Numbered from the stretch's first letter, positions 26,094-33,911 are shown. The stretch is DNA of 52,339 bases from Caldilineales bacterium (GCA_025055015.1 JANWYQ010000059.1:1-52339); one strand, 5' to 3'. The notes: generated by a model not told the origin, from the letters alone. Translations and numbers: made by a program.

Positions 26094-27878
26094 ATGGCCT
26101 GGGAACAGATTGCTGAAGCGAAGCGCATACTGAGCAAGGAGATCGGCACCGTCTACAAGGACTGGGGCGGCCGGCTGCCCGTGGCCCTGGCCTATCCCAA
26201 CACCTACTACGTCGGTATGTCCAGCCTCGCGCTGCAGATCCTCTACCGCCGCTTCAACCAGCGGCCCGACGTGGTGTGCGAGCGGGTGTTCTGGGACAAG
26301 GGCGGCCTGCAGGCGCGGCGGCCGCTGTTGTCGCTGGAGAGCCAGCAGCCGGTGGACGAGTTCGCGGTCTGGGCCTTCACCATCTCCTACGAGATGGATT
26401 ACTTCAACGTGGTGGAGATGTTGCGCCAGGCCGGCGTACCTCCCCTGGCTGCGGACCGCGACGAGCGCTGGCCCCTGCTGATTGCGGGCGGCCCCGGCAT
26501 CACCATGAACCCGGAGCCCATGGCCCCCTTCTTCGACGCCATCGTCATCGGCGAAGGCGAGGAGATCGTGGACACCCTGGTGGACACGATCGTGGAGGTG
26601 GGCGACGAGGACCGCGCTGCGTTGCTGGCTGCCCTAGACCGCATCGAAGGGGTGTACGTGCCGCAGCTGGTGCCCCCTATCGAGCCGGGGGCGGCGTGGG
26701 GCTTGCCCCCGCGGCGCATCAAGCGCCTCTGGGTGCGCCACCTGGAGCGCTATCCCACGGTCAGCGCCCTGTACACGCCTGACACGGAGTTCGGCGGGTT
26801 GCACCTGATGGAGATCGCGCGCGGCTGTGGCCGCGGCTGTCGCTTCTGCCTGGCCGGCTACGTCTACCGGCCCCCGCGCGAGCAGCCGCTGGAGCTGCTG
26901 CTGGAGTGGGCTAGGGAGGGTTTGAAGCATCGGGACCGCATCGGCCTGATCTCGGCCGCCGTGTCGGACCACACGCAGATTGACGAGCTGGCCATCCGCC
27001 TGCGCGAGCTGGGCGCGAAGCTGAGCGTGAGCTCCATGCGGGTGGACCCCATCTCTGTGCCCCTGGTGCGGGCGCTGCGCGAGAGCGGCACCCAGACCCT
27101 GACCATTGCGCCGGAGGCGGGCAGCCAGCGCCTGCGCGACATCATCAACAAGACCCAGACGGAACAGCAGATCCTGGACGCCGTGGACCTGGCCGAGTCC
27201 CTGGGCTTCCCGCAGCTCAAGCTCTACTTCATGGTCGGCCACCCCGGCGAGACCGAGGCCGACGTGCAGGCGCTGATTGACCTGACCCTGGAGGTGCGGC
27301 GGCGCTTTCGCCGGCGGCTGGTGATCAACGCCACCCCCTACGTGCCCAAGGCCCACACCCCCTTCCAGTGGGAGGCCATGCTGGACGAGGAGACGCTGAC
27401 GCGGCGGCAGAAGACCATCCAGCGGGCGGTGGGGCGGCACGACGTGGCCGTGCGCGCCGACTCGGTGCCGTGGGCCCGGGTGCAGGCGGTGCTGGCCCGC
27501 GGGGACCGCCGGCTGGCTTCGGCGCTGTTGAGCATGCCCCGGCTGTCCATCGAGGCCTTCCGAAGGGCCTTGGCCGAGCACGGCTTGAGCGAGGAGGAGT
27601 ATCTCAGCGCCCGTCGCCCCGGCGCGCTGCAGCCGTGGGACATCGTGGAGAGCGGCGTGCGCACCAGCTACTTCCTGTTTGAGCAGCGGCATGCGGCTCG
27701 CGCCGAGACCGGGCTGAGCTGCCCGCCCGACTCCAGCGGCTGCTTGACCTGTGGATCGTGCGACACTGACTGGGCCTACCGCGCCACCGGCGGCGTGCCC
27801 ACCAAGTCCAAGGGTCCGTGGCGGGCCGAGGACTGGCGCCCTGCGCCTGCGCCGATCCCGCTGGTGGGCGTGAATTAG
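26094..27878 (+). CDS. B12-binding domain radical SAM protein (TIGR03960-like)
   Basis: The N-terminal third resembles the cobalamin-binding domain of TIGR03960-type proteins (PNTYYVGMSSLALQILY, then AGGPGITMNPEPMAPFFDAI). The radical SAM core has CGRGCRFC with C245, C249 and C252 for a 4Fe-4S cluster. The rest fits an elongator-like SAM barrel (EAGSQRLRDIINK, YFMVGHPGETEAD). The 594-residue protein ends with four more cysteines in C-x6-C-x2-C-x2-C (543, 550, 553, 556), a possible extra metal site. The product is unknown. It follows sanA-like after 24 nt. Confidence 0.88.
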   Translation: MAWEQIAEAKRILSKEIGTVYKDWGGRLPVALAYPNTYYVGMSSLALQILYRRFNQRPDVVCERVFWDKGGLQARRPLLSLESQQPVDEFAVWAFTISYEMDYFNVVEMLRQAGVPPLAADRDERWPLLIAGGPGITMNPEPMAPFFDAIVIGEGEEIVDTLVDTIVEVGDEDRAALLAALDRIEGVYVPQLVPPIEPGAAWGLPPRRIKRLWVRHLERYPTVSALYTPDTEFGGLHLMEIARGCGRGCRFCLAGYVYRPPREQPLELLLEWAREGLKHRDRIGLISAAVSDHTQIDELAIRLRELGAKLSVSSMRVDPISVPLVRALRESGTQTLTIAPEAGSQRLRDIINKTQTEQQILDAVDLAESLGFPQLKLYFMVGHPGETEADVQALIDLTLEVRRRFRRRLVINATPYVPKAHTPFQWEAMLDEETLTRRQKTIQRAVGRHDVAVRADSVPWARVQAVLARGDRRLASALLSMPRLSIEAFRRALAEHGLSEEEYLSARRPGALQPWDIVESGVRTSYFLFEQRHAARAETGLSCPPDSSGCLTCGSCDTDWAYRATGGVPTKSKGPWRAEDWRPAPAPIPLVGVN

Positions 27879-27923
27879 GGGTGTGAGCACCACAGGGTGT
27901 GCAGCGCCGTCGGCCCAAACCCT

Positions 27924-27952
27924 GTAGTGCAACTCCGGAGGAGTTGCGCTAC
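27924..27952. repeat. REP-like palindrome with 13-bp arms
   Basis: GTAGTGCAACTCC (27924-27936) pairs with GGAGTTGCGCTAC (27940-27952) around GGA, with one G-U pair. A related hairpin sharing GCAACTC, GGAG and GTTGCG occurs at 43491-43512. This suggests a dispersed palindromic family; two copies are too few to be sure. Confidence 0.55.
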
Positions 27953-27957
27953 GGAGC

Positions 27958-27994
27958 ACGGAGCGCCGTTCGCACCTGGGGGTGCGAACTCCGT
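27958..27994. repeat. Second palindrome before pgeF
   Basis: GTTCGCACC (27968-27976) pairs with GGTGCGAAC (27981-27989) over a TGGG loop; ACGGA (27958-27962) and TCCGT (27990-27994) extend the stem after a bulge. It stands right after the first palindrome and before the heptamer array. No T-run follows. Confidence 0.55.
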
Positions 27995-28002
27995 TGCGTA
28001 TC

Positions 28003-28030
28003 CATTACCGTTCACCGGTTACCGTCCACC
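28003..28030. repeat. Array of four degenerate heptamers abutting the pgeF start
   Basis: Four tandem 7-bp units fit the pattern NNNNACC (for example GTTCACC and GGTTACC), with no spacer between units. The array ends at 28030 and the pgeF GTG starts at 28031, so it occupies the place of the Shine-Dalgarno. Similar arrays occur at 35327, 36706 and 38692. Confidence 0.7.
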
Positions 28031-28831
28031 GTGACCGACCTTCCCCTCCTGCGCTTTCCCGGCCTCGCCCGCTTCCCCGGCCTGGAGCACGCCGTGAGCA
28101 CCCGCCTCGGCGGCGTCAGCGTTGGCCCTTTCGCCAGCCTGAACCTGAGCACCAGCGTGGGCGACGACCGGGCTAACGTGGAGGTCAACACCCAGCGCCT
28201 GGCTGCGGCGTTGGGCGTGCCGCGCGAGCACTTCACCACCACCTGGCTGGTGCACAGCAATCGGGTGGTGCGGGCCGACGCCTCCCACCGCGGCCAGATG
28301 GTGGCTCAGGCCGACGGCGTCATCACCGACGTGCCGGGGCTGCCCCTGATCCAGCGCTACGGCGACTGTGCGCCCATCCTGGTCTACGACCCGCGACGGC
28401 ATGCGGTCGGCCTGGCCCACGCCGGTTGGCGCGGCACGGTCGTCGGCATGGCCACCGCGCTGGTCGAGGCCATGGCAGCGGCCTTCGGCAGCGATCCGGC
28501 CGATATGGCCGCCCTGGTGGGCCCGGCTATCGGCCCGTGCTGTTACGAGGTGGGCCCAGAGGTGGCCGAGGCGGTCCGCCGGGCCATGCCCGACGCGCCG
28601 CACGTGCTCATCCAGCCGGCCCAGGTCGCGCGTGGCGCAGCAGCGTCGAACGGCCACCGGCCGCACCTGGACCTGTGGGAGGCGAACCGCTGGCAGCTGG
28701 CGCAGGCAGGCGTCGGGCAGGTGGAGGTGGCGGGCCTGTGCACTTGCTGCCGCCGCGACCTGTTCTTCTCCCATCGCGGGGACGGGGGCCGCACCGGTCG
28801 GTTTGGCGCCATCGCGATGTTGCGCCGGTGA
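28031..28831 (+). CDS. pgeF: Purine nucleoside phosphorylase/laccase-domain protein (YfiH, PgeF)
   Basis: YfiH-family proteins bind zinc (or copper) with two His and one Cys; members act on purine nucleosides and have been linked to peptidoglycan editing. The ligands H75 (VHSN), C113 (YGDCAP) and H130 (LAHAGWRG) are present, with GPAIGPCCYEVG further on. The GTG at 28031 gives 266 residues and a normal N-terminus; the frame is open upstream but crosses repeats. No Shine-Dalgarno is visible, since the heptamer array reaches the start codon. yggS follows 12 nt later. Confidence 0.9.
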   Translation: MTDLPLLRFPGLARFPGLEHAVSTRLGGVSVGPFASLNLSTSVGDDRANVEVNTQRLAAALGVPREHFTTTWLVHSNRVVRADASHRGQMVAQADGVITDVPGLPLIQRYGDCAPILVYDPRRHAVGLAHAGWRGTVVGMATALVEAMAAAFGSDPADMAALVGPAIGPCCYEVGPEVAEAVRRAMPDAPHVLIQPAQVARGAAASNGHRPHLDLWEANRWQLAQAGVGQVEVAGLCTCCRRDLFFSHRGDGGRTGRFGAIAMLRR

Positions 28832-28843
28832 GGGAGGTCGGGC

Positions 28844-29578
28844 GTGACCACGGCAGGGATCGCGGTAGACGTTGCCACCAACTTGGCGCAGGTGCGAGAG
28901 CGCATGGCCGCGGCCGCCCGGCGAGCCGGTCGCTCGTTGGACGAAGTCACCCTGGTGGCGGTGACCAAGACCAAGCCGCCGGCTTTGATCCGCCAGGCCA
29001 TGGCCGCCGGCCAGCTCGACTTCGGCGAGAACCTGGTGGAAGAGGCATGGGCCAAGTTTCTGGACCCGGCTAACCCGGACGCTGTGGGAGCCGCCGGCGC
29101 TGCCTTTCGCCTGCACCTCATCGGCCCCATCCAGAGCCGCAAGGCTGCCCTGGCCGTGGCCTGCCGGCCCATCCTCATCCACGCCGTGGACCGGCTTAAG
29201 ATCGCTCGGCGGCTGGACCGCTTCGCTGCGGAGGCGGGCCTCGCAGCCCTGGACGTGCTGTTGGAGGTGAACGTATCGGGCGAGGCCAGCAAGTTCGGCT
29301 ACTCGCCGGAGAGCATCTGGGGCGAGGTGGAGGCCATTTTGGCGCTGCCCCACGTGCGCATCCGCGGCCTGATGACCGTTCCGCCTTACGACCCCGACCC
29401 AGAAGCCGCTCGGCCTCACTTCGCCGCCCTGCGTCGCCTGCGCGATCGGCTGGCCGCCCGCTGGCCCGAGGCCGACTGGCGCCACCTGAGCATGGGCATG
29501 AGCCACGACTTTGAGGTGGCCATCGAGGAGGGCGCTACCCTGGTGCGGGTGGGGACGGCCATCTTTGGCCCGCGCTAA
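28844..29578 (+). CDS. yggS: Pyridoxal phosphate homeostasis protein (YggS family)
   Basis: This family binds pyridoxal phosphate and balances vitamin B6 and amino-acid metabolism; it has no established enzymatic reaction. The PLP lysine is K42 in VAVTKTKP. Other hallmarks are DFGENLVEE, FRLHLIGPIQSRK, NVSGEASKFGY, GLMTVPP and LSMGMSHDFEVAIEEGAT. The GTG at 28844 has GGAGGTC upstream. The 244 residues match family length. The pgeF-yggS-proC-yggT group is widespread; sepF, often found in this group, is missing. Confidence 0.94.
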   Translation: MTTAGIAVDVATNLAQVRERMAAAARRAGRSLDEVTLVAVTKTKPPALIRQAMAAGQLDFGENLVEEAWAKFLDPANPDAVGAAGAAFRLHLIGPIQSRKAALAVACRPILIHAVDRLKIARRLDRFAAEAGLAALDVLLEVNVSGEASKFGYSPESIWGEVEAILALPHVRIRGLMTVPPYDPDPEAARPHFAALRRLRDRLAARWPEADWRHLSMGMSHDFEVAIEEGATLVRVGTAIFGPR

Positions 29579-29583
29579 ACGAG

Positions 29584-29612
29584 ACCGGCCCCCTGGGAGA
29601 GACTGGGCCGGT
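29584..29612 (+). other. Stem-loop between yggS and proC
   Basis: ACCGGCCC (29584-29591) pairs with GGGCCGGT (29605-29612) over a 13-nt loop. No T-run follows, so it is more likely a processing or weak pause site than an efficient terminator. Confidence 0.4.
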
Positions 29613-29641
29613 TCGATCCCCTTGCTTCCCGAGGTCCTTTC

Positions 29642-30475
29642 ATGCTGAACGACATCCACCTTTCCTTCATCGGCACCGGGGTCATGGCCGAGGCCATGAT
29701 CAAGGGCCTGCTGCACAAGGAGCTGATCAGCCCCGACCGGATCATGGGCTCCGACCCCCACGGCCAGCGTGGGGAGGAGATGCGACGACGCTATGGCATC
29801 TGTGTGACCAGGAGCAACAGCGAGGCCGCCGACTTCGGCGACGTGGTGGTGTTGAGCGTCAAGCCGCAGGTGCTGCCCCACGTGATGCCGGAGCTCCTGG
29901 GCCACCTGAGCCGCCAGTCCTTGGTGCTGTCCATCGTGGCCGGCGCGCGCATCAGCGCCATCCGCCACGGCACCGGCCATCCGGCCATCGTGCGCTCCAT
30001 GCCCAACACCCCGGCCCAGGTGGGCAAGGGCATGACCGTCTGGACCGCCACGCCGGCGGTGCAGCCGCGGCAGCGGGAGCAGACCCGCGCCATCCTCAGC
30101 GCGCTGGGCGCCGAGCTCTACGTGGAGGACGAGAGCTACTTGGACATGGCCACGGCCCTTAGCGGCACCGGTCCCGCCTACGTGTTCCTGTTCATGGAGG
30201 CCTTGATAGATGCGGGCGTGCACCTAGGCTTTCCCCGCAAGGTGGCCGAGCAGCTGGTGCTCCAGACCATGGAGGGCGCGGTGGAGATCGCCAAGCAGTC
30301 CGACCTCCACCCGGCCCAGCTGCGCAACATGGTCACCTCCCCCGGCGGCACCTCGGCGGAGGCGCTCTACGAGCTAGAGAAGGGCGCCATGCGCACCGTG
30401 CTGTCCAAGGCCGTGTGGGCCGCCTATCGCAAGTCTAAGTACCTGGGCGACCTGACCGAGAAAGTGGAGGACTGA
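29642..30475 (+). CDS. proC: Pyrroline-5-carboxylate reductase
   Basis: ProC reduces 1-pyrroline-5-carboxylate to proline with NAD(P)H, the last step of proline synthesis. The dinucleotide-binding start LSFIGTGVMAEAMIKGLL (8-25) is clear. Further signatures are LSVKPQVLPHV, RSMPNTPAQVGKGMT, and the substrate and dimer region ALSGTGPAYVFLFMEALIDAGVHLG, followed by VTSPGGTSAEALYELE. The 277 residues are normal. GAGGTCC lies upstream of ATG 29642. yggT starts one base after the stop. Confidence 0.96.
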   Translation: MLNDIHLSFIGTGVMAEAMIKGLLHKELISPDRIMGSDPHGQRGEEMRRRYGICVTRSNSEAADFGDVVVLSVKPQVLPHVMPELLGHLSRQSLVLSIVAGARISAIRHGTGHPAIVRSMPNTPAQVGKGMTVWTATPAVQPRQREQTRAILSALGAELYVEDESYLDMATALSGTGPAYVFLFMEALIDAGVHLGFPRKVAEQLVLQTMEGAVEIAKQSDLHPAQLRNMVTSPGGTSAEALYELEKGAMRTVLSKAVWAAYRKSKYLGDLTEKVED

Positions 30476-30476
30476 G

Positions 30477-30752
30477 ATGGTGGTCGAGTTCCTCTACCGG
30501 TTCTTCGACATCCTGTTCGCGGTCCTCAGCCTGGCCATCATCGTGCGGGTGTTGTTGACCTGGGTGCCCAACCTGAACTGGGACAATCCGCTGGCGCGGA
30601 TACTGCGGCAGATCACCGATCCCATCCTCGAGCCGGCGCGGCGCATCATCCCGCCCCTGGGCATGATTGACATCTCTCCGCTGGTGGTTCTACTGGTGCT
30701 GGACTTCGTGATCCGTCCCCTGGTGTTGGGGCTGTTGGACCGCCTGCGGTGA
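30477..30752 (+). CDS. yggT: YggT family membrane protein
   Basis: This is a 91-residue protein with two hydrophobic segments (about 5-28 and 65-85) and the family motif SWVPN-like TWVPNLNWDNPLARILRQIT, followed by DPILEPARRIIPPLGMIDISP. YggT proteins are small integral membrane proteins found next to yggS and proC in many bacteria; roles in division or osmotic tolerance have been suggested. The ATG lies one base after proC, so it is cotranscribed. Confidence 0.93.
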   Translation: MVVEFLYRFFDILFAVLSLAIIVRVLLTWVPNLNWDNPLARILRQITDPILEPARRIIPPLGMIDISPLVVLLVLDFVIRPLVLGLLDRLR

Positions 30753-30846
30753 ACCCCAACGCCGGACGCGTCGTGAGACCATCGGAAACACGCCGAGGCC
30801 GCCGGCTTGCGGCGTAGTTAGACCCGGTAGAACAGGAGCGAGAGAG

Positions 30847-31587
30847 ATGTTGGCTAAGTGGACGACAGCGGTTGCGTTCTCTGCGTTGTTGTTGGCTGCC
30901 TGCGGCCCGGCGCTGACGCCGGCGCCCTCGACGGGCTTTCAGTCCCCTGTGGAGCAACCGACCATGACCCTTCCAGAGGCTAGCGGCGCTGCGGCCGGCG
31001 CCGGTCGAGAGGTCCAGGGCCCCCAGGCCCGCAGCCAGGCAGCGGTGGCCATCGCCGATCTCTCGGCGCGGCTGGGCGTCCCGGCCGAGCAGATCAAGGT
31101 GGTAGAGGTGTTGGAGGTCACCTGGCCCGACGCCAGCCTCGGCTGTCCGCAGCCCGGCATGATGTACGCCCAGGTGATCGTCGAGGGCCTCAAGGTGGTG
31201 CTGGAGGCCAACGGCCGCACCTACGCCTACCACGGCCGTTCGCCCAACGACCTATTTCTGTGTGGGCCGGAGGGGCCGATGCCGGCTGCGCCGCCGGCGC
31301 GCAGGCCTGCCGGCCAGGGGTTTGACGCCGAAGCCCAGCCGGTGGTGGACGCCGTGGTGGCCGACATGGCGCAGCAGCTGGGCCTCAAGGCAGAGCAGAT
31401 CGAGGTGGCCTCGGTCCAGCGCAAGCAGTGGCCCACCAGCGGCCTGGGGTGCGAGAAGCCCGGCGAGATGTATCTGCAGGTGATCACCCCCGGCTATCAG
31501 ATCACCTTGAAGGCCGGCGACGCCGTGTTCACCTACCACACGGATCGCCAGGGCCGCTTTGTGCTGTGCAGCAAGGCAGGCCGGTAG
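30847..31587 (+). CDS. Lipoprotein with duplicated Cys-pair domain
   Basis: No named family is assigned. A lipoprotein signal (hydrophobic 7-18, lipobox LAAC with C19) is followed by a low-complexity linker and two copies of a 75-residue domain: 65-139 and 166-241. Each copy has a helix (LGVPAEQIKV / LGLKAEQIEV), a W-P-x-S-LGC-x-PG-MY motif, a strand pair ending in Y-H, and a final FLC or VLC. The cysteine spacing is 39 in both copies (C100/C139 and C202/C241), suggesting one disulfide per domain. AGGAGCGAGAGAG precedes ATG 30847; a terminator follows. Confidence 0.85.
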   Translation: MLAKWTTAVAFSALLLAACGPALTPAPSTGFQSPVEQPTMTLPEASGAAAGAGREVQGPQARSQAAVAIADLSARLGVPAEQIKVVEVLEVTWPDASLGCPQPGMMYAQVIVEGLKVVLEANGRTYAYHGRSPNDLFLCGPEGPMPAAPPARRPAGQGFDAEAQPVVDAVVADMAQQLGLKAEQIEVASVQRKQWPTSGLGCEKPGEMYLQVITPGYQITLKAGDAVFTYHTDRQGRFVLCSKAGR

Positions 31588-31639
31588 GCTGTCCCCCTCG
31601 GCAGCCAGTGCTTGTTGCCAAACGTTTCCCTTTCTTCGT

Positions 31640-31768
31640 CTAGGGAGGAGCCGGCCACGCAGCTGGCTCCTTCTCGTTTTGCCGGCCGGACAGCACGATG
31701 TTGCCGAAGTGGTCCGGCTCGATCCTTCGGTGGCTGCCGACCTTGAAGCGGTCGGAGTGGAGGTTCAT
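31640..31768 (-). CDS. Candidate 42-residue small protein downstream of mutL
   Basis: I do not recognise it. The frame begins MNLHSDRF and contains FKVGSHRRIEPDHFGNIVL, then a less constrained tail. In the first 29 codons 27 have G or C in the third position, a coding-like bias that matches local genes. It starts 43 nt after the mutL stop on the same strand, with only a weak AAGG before the ATG; an in-frame TAG lies seven codons upstream, so it is not the end of a longer frame. The 3' end overlaps the terminator of the convergent lipoprotein gene. It could also be a gene remnant. Confidence 0.35.
   Translation of the reverse strand: MNLHSDRFKVGSHRRIEPDHFGNIVLSGRQNEKEPAAWPAPP
31647..31680 (+). 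terminator. Terminator after the lipoprotein gene
   Basis: GGAGCCGGC (31647-31655) pairs with GCTGGCTCC (31662-31670) over a 6-nt loop with one G-U pair, followed by TTCTCGTTTT. It lies 60 nt after the lipoprotein stop and probably ends the yggS-proC-yggT transcript. Confidence 0.75.
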
Positions 31769-31811
31769 GCGCCTTGGCGTTGCCGGGGGCTAGCAGGGCC
31801 GGGCGGACAGG

Positions 31812-33683
31812 CTATCCCCGCCGGCCGAACTCACGGGCCAGCTGTTCGGTGCTCAGCACCAGCATGGTGGGGCGGCCGTGGGGGCAGGCCGTGGGGTTCT
31901 GGCACGCCTCGAGCTGGCGCACCAGGTGGCGCATCTCCTCCATGCTGAGGGCCTGGCCGCCCTTGATGGCGGCGCGCTTGCAGATTAGGGCGATGAGTGC
32001 GTCTTTGCGGGTGTCCCCCACCAGGTCGCGGCCGTCGGCGATCCCCTCCAGCACCTCCTCCAGGGCGCGGCCGGGGTCGGTGTGGGCGAAGACCGCCGGC
32101 ACCGCCCGCACCAGCCAGGTGTCGCGGCCGAAGGGCTCCAGGTCAAAGCCCACCGCGGCCAAGTCGCCGGCGTACTCCGCCAGCAGCCCGGCGTGCAGCG
32201 AGCCGGCCTCGAAGGGCACGGGCTCCAACAGCGCTTGCTGGGGGACGTGGTCGGCCGCCGCCTGGGCCATCAGCTGCTCGTAGAGGATGCGCTCGTGCGC
32301 CGCATGTTGGTCCACCAGGTACATCCCCTCCGGCCCCTCCGCCACGATGTAGGTAGCGCCCATCTGGCCCACCACCCGCAACATGGGCAGGGCGCGCCGC
32401 GCCTCGCGCGGCGGCGGCGCCGGCTGGTCCGGCAAGGAAGGCTCAGGCGGCGCCGTGGTGGGGGGCTCCGGCCGCGCAGGGATCGGCGAACGGTCGGCGC
32501 CGGGGGGTGCATCGGGCAGCGACGAGGCTGCGCGGTCGGCCGTGGGCGAGCTGCCCGTCCACCACAGCGCCTCTTGCTGCGCCTGGCCGGCGCTGATCAG
32601 GGCCTCTCGACGCTGCGCCCAGCCGGGCACCGACCAGGTCAGGGCGGTGCTGCGCACCTCGGGCACCGGCGCGTGCTCGGCCAGCACAGCCTGCAGCGCC
32701 CGCTGCACAGCGCGGAAGACAGCCCGCTCGTCCCGGAAGCGCACCTCGGCCTTGGCCGGATGCACGTTCACGTCCACCTGCGCCGGGTCCATCGCGATGG
32801 CTACCACGGCCACGGGAAAGCGCCCCACCATCAGCCGGTGGCGATAGGCCTCGGTGACCGCGTAGGTGAGCGTGCGATCCTGGATGGGCCGGCGGTTCAG
32901 AAACAGCAGGATCTGGCTGCGGTTGGAGCGGCTCAGGGGCGGGAGGCCGGCGAAACCCCACACCCGGATGGCGTTGGGGTCCGCGGGCGCAGCCTCGTCG
33001 CCTGGCCGGTCGCCGATGGGCGCCATCTGGCGGGCCGTCTCGAGGCCGAACACCTTGACCAGCACGTCCAACAGCCGCCCGGTGCCGGTGGACTGGAAGG
33101 CCAGGCGGCCGTCGGACACCAGGCTGAACCGGCGCTCCGGAAAGGCCATGGCCAGCTGCTGCACCACCGCGCTGACGTGGCCGGCCTCGGTGGCCGGCTG
33201 GCGCAAGAACTTCAGCCGGGCGGGGACGTTGTAGAACAGGTGCTCCACCGTGACGGTGGTGCCGGGCGGCGCACCGCGCGGCTCTTGGGCGACGATGAGG
33301 CCGCCCTCCACCCGCACCTGGGTGCCCACCGCCTCGTCGGCGGCGCGGGTGAGCATGGTGAGCTGCGAGACGGAGGCGATGGAGGCCAGCGCCTCCCCGC
33401 GGAAGCCCAAGGTGGTGATGTGCTCCAGGTCGTCGGCGGTGAGCAGCTTGCTGGTGGCGTGGCGGTGAAAGGCCAGGGCGACCTCGGCCGCCGGGATGCC
33501 GCAGCCGTTGTCCACCACGCGGATCAGCCGGCGGCCGCCCTCCCGGACCTCGACGCGAATCTCGTCGGCGCCGGCGTCCAGGCTGTTCTCCAGGAGCTCC
33601 TTTACCACCGAGGCGGGGCGCTCGACGACCTCGCCGGCGGCGATGCGGCTGGCAACTTCGGGGGGCAGCACTCGGATCGGCAT
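31812..33683 (-). CDS. mutL: DNA mismatch repair protein MutL (endonuclease type)
   Basis: MutL couples mismatch recognition by MutS to repair. The N-terminal GHKL ATPase shows KELLENSLDAGA (E29-D36 region), DNGCGIP (58-64) and GFRGEALASI. The C-terminal domain has DQHAAHERILYE, matching the DQHA(X)2E(X)4E endonuclease motif, with CKRAAIKGGQ and CPHGRPT, so it should nick DNA itself. The middle is a Pro-rich linker. The ATG at 33683 gives 623 residues with the canonical start PIRVLPPEVASRIAAGEVV. No Shine-Dalgarno is present; the promoter lies so close that the mRNA may be leaderless. mutS is not in the window. Confidence 0.96.
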   Translation of the reverse strand: MPIRVLPPEVASRIAAGEVVERPASVVKELLENSLDAGADEIRVEVREGGRRLIRVVDNGCGIPAAEVALAFHRHATSKLLTADDLEHITTLGFRGEALASIASVSQLTMLTRAADEAVGTQVRVEGGLIVAQEPRGAPPGTTVTVEHLFYNVPARLKFLRQPATEAGHVSAVVQQLAMAFPERRFSLVSDGRLAFQSTGTGRLLDVLVKVFGLETARQMAPIGDRPGDEAAPADPNAIRVWGFAGLPPLSRSNRSQILLFLNRRPIQDRTLTYAVTEAYRHRLMVGRFPVAVVAIAMDPAQVDVNVHPAKAEVRFRDERAVFRAVQRALQAVLAEHAPVPEVRSTALTWSVPGWAQRREALISAGQAQQEALWWTGSSPTADRAASSLPDAPPGADRSPIPARPEPPTTAPPEPSLPDQPAPPPREARRALPMLRVVGQMGATYIVAEGPEGMYLVDQHAAHERILYEQLMAQAAADHVPQQALLEPVPFEAGSLHAGLLAEYAGDLAAVGFDLEPFGRDTWLVRAVPAVFAHTDPGRALEEVLEGIADGRDLVGDTRKDALIALICKRAAIKGGQALSMEEMRHLVRQLEACQNPTACPHGRPTMLVLSTEQLAREFGRRG

Positions 33684-33689
33684 GGGCCC

Positions 33690-33719
33690 ATTGTAGCACA
33701 GGTTTGGGAGCTTGGGCAA
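33690..33719 (-). promoter_or_regulatory. mutL promoter, apparently leaderless
   Basis: On the minus strand: -35 TTGCCC (33714-33719), 18-nt spacer, -10 TACAAT (33690-33695). Only six bases (GGGCCC) separate the -10 from the mutL ATG, so transcription should begin at or near the start codon. Confidence 0.7.
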
Positions 33720-33797
33720 CACGCCAACCAGCGGCGAGACCTTGCGCGTGAACCGCGCGCTGTTTGTGGGGAGTTCATGACGCACTGCGACAGGAGT

Positions 33798-33826
33798 TTG
33801 CACATTTGCCGGTCCTGGTGTACAAT
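33798..33826 (+). promoter_or_regulatory. Promoter of the beta-oxidation operon
   Basis: -35 TTGCAC (33798-33803), exactly 17 nt, -10 TACAAT (33821-33826). Predicted start is near 33833. It is divergent from the mutL promoter, in a 430-bp gap (33684-34113) that otherwise holds only the leader described next. Confidence 0.65.
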
Positions 33827-33911
33827 CGGGTCGTGACGCAGTGCGGCATAGCCATCCTCTCCATCTGATCGTTGGGCGCGTGTCCGCGTTGGACACGCCA
33901 GGCAAGACGCG

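Noticed and set aside
28003-28030. Heptamer arrays considered as CRISPR repeats
   Set aside because: Units are only 7 bp with no spacers, are degenerate, and no cas gene is present.
29609-29620. GGTTCGATCCCC resembling a tRNA T-arm
   Set aside because: The flanking bases do not form a T-stem, and no acceptor or anticodon arm could be found around it.
28019-30223. A 734-codon open frame on the minus strand opposite pgeF, yggS and proC
   Set aside because: It is a shadow of three well-supported plus-strand genes in GC-rich DNA; its translation is His/Gly/Arg-rich with no recognisable domain.
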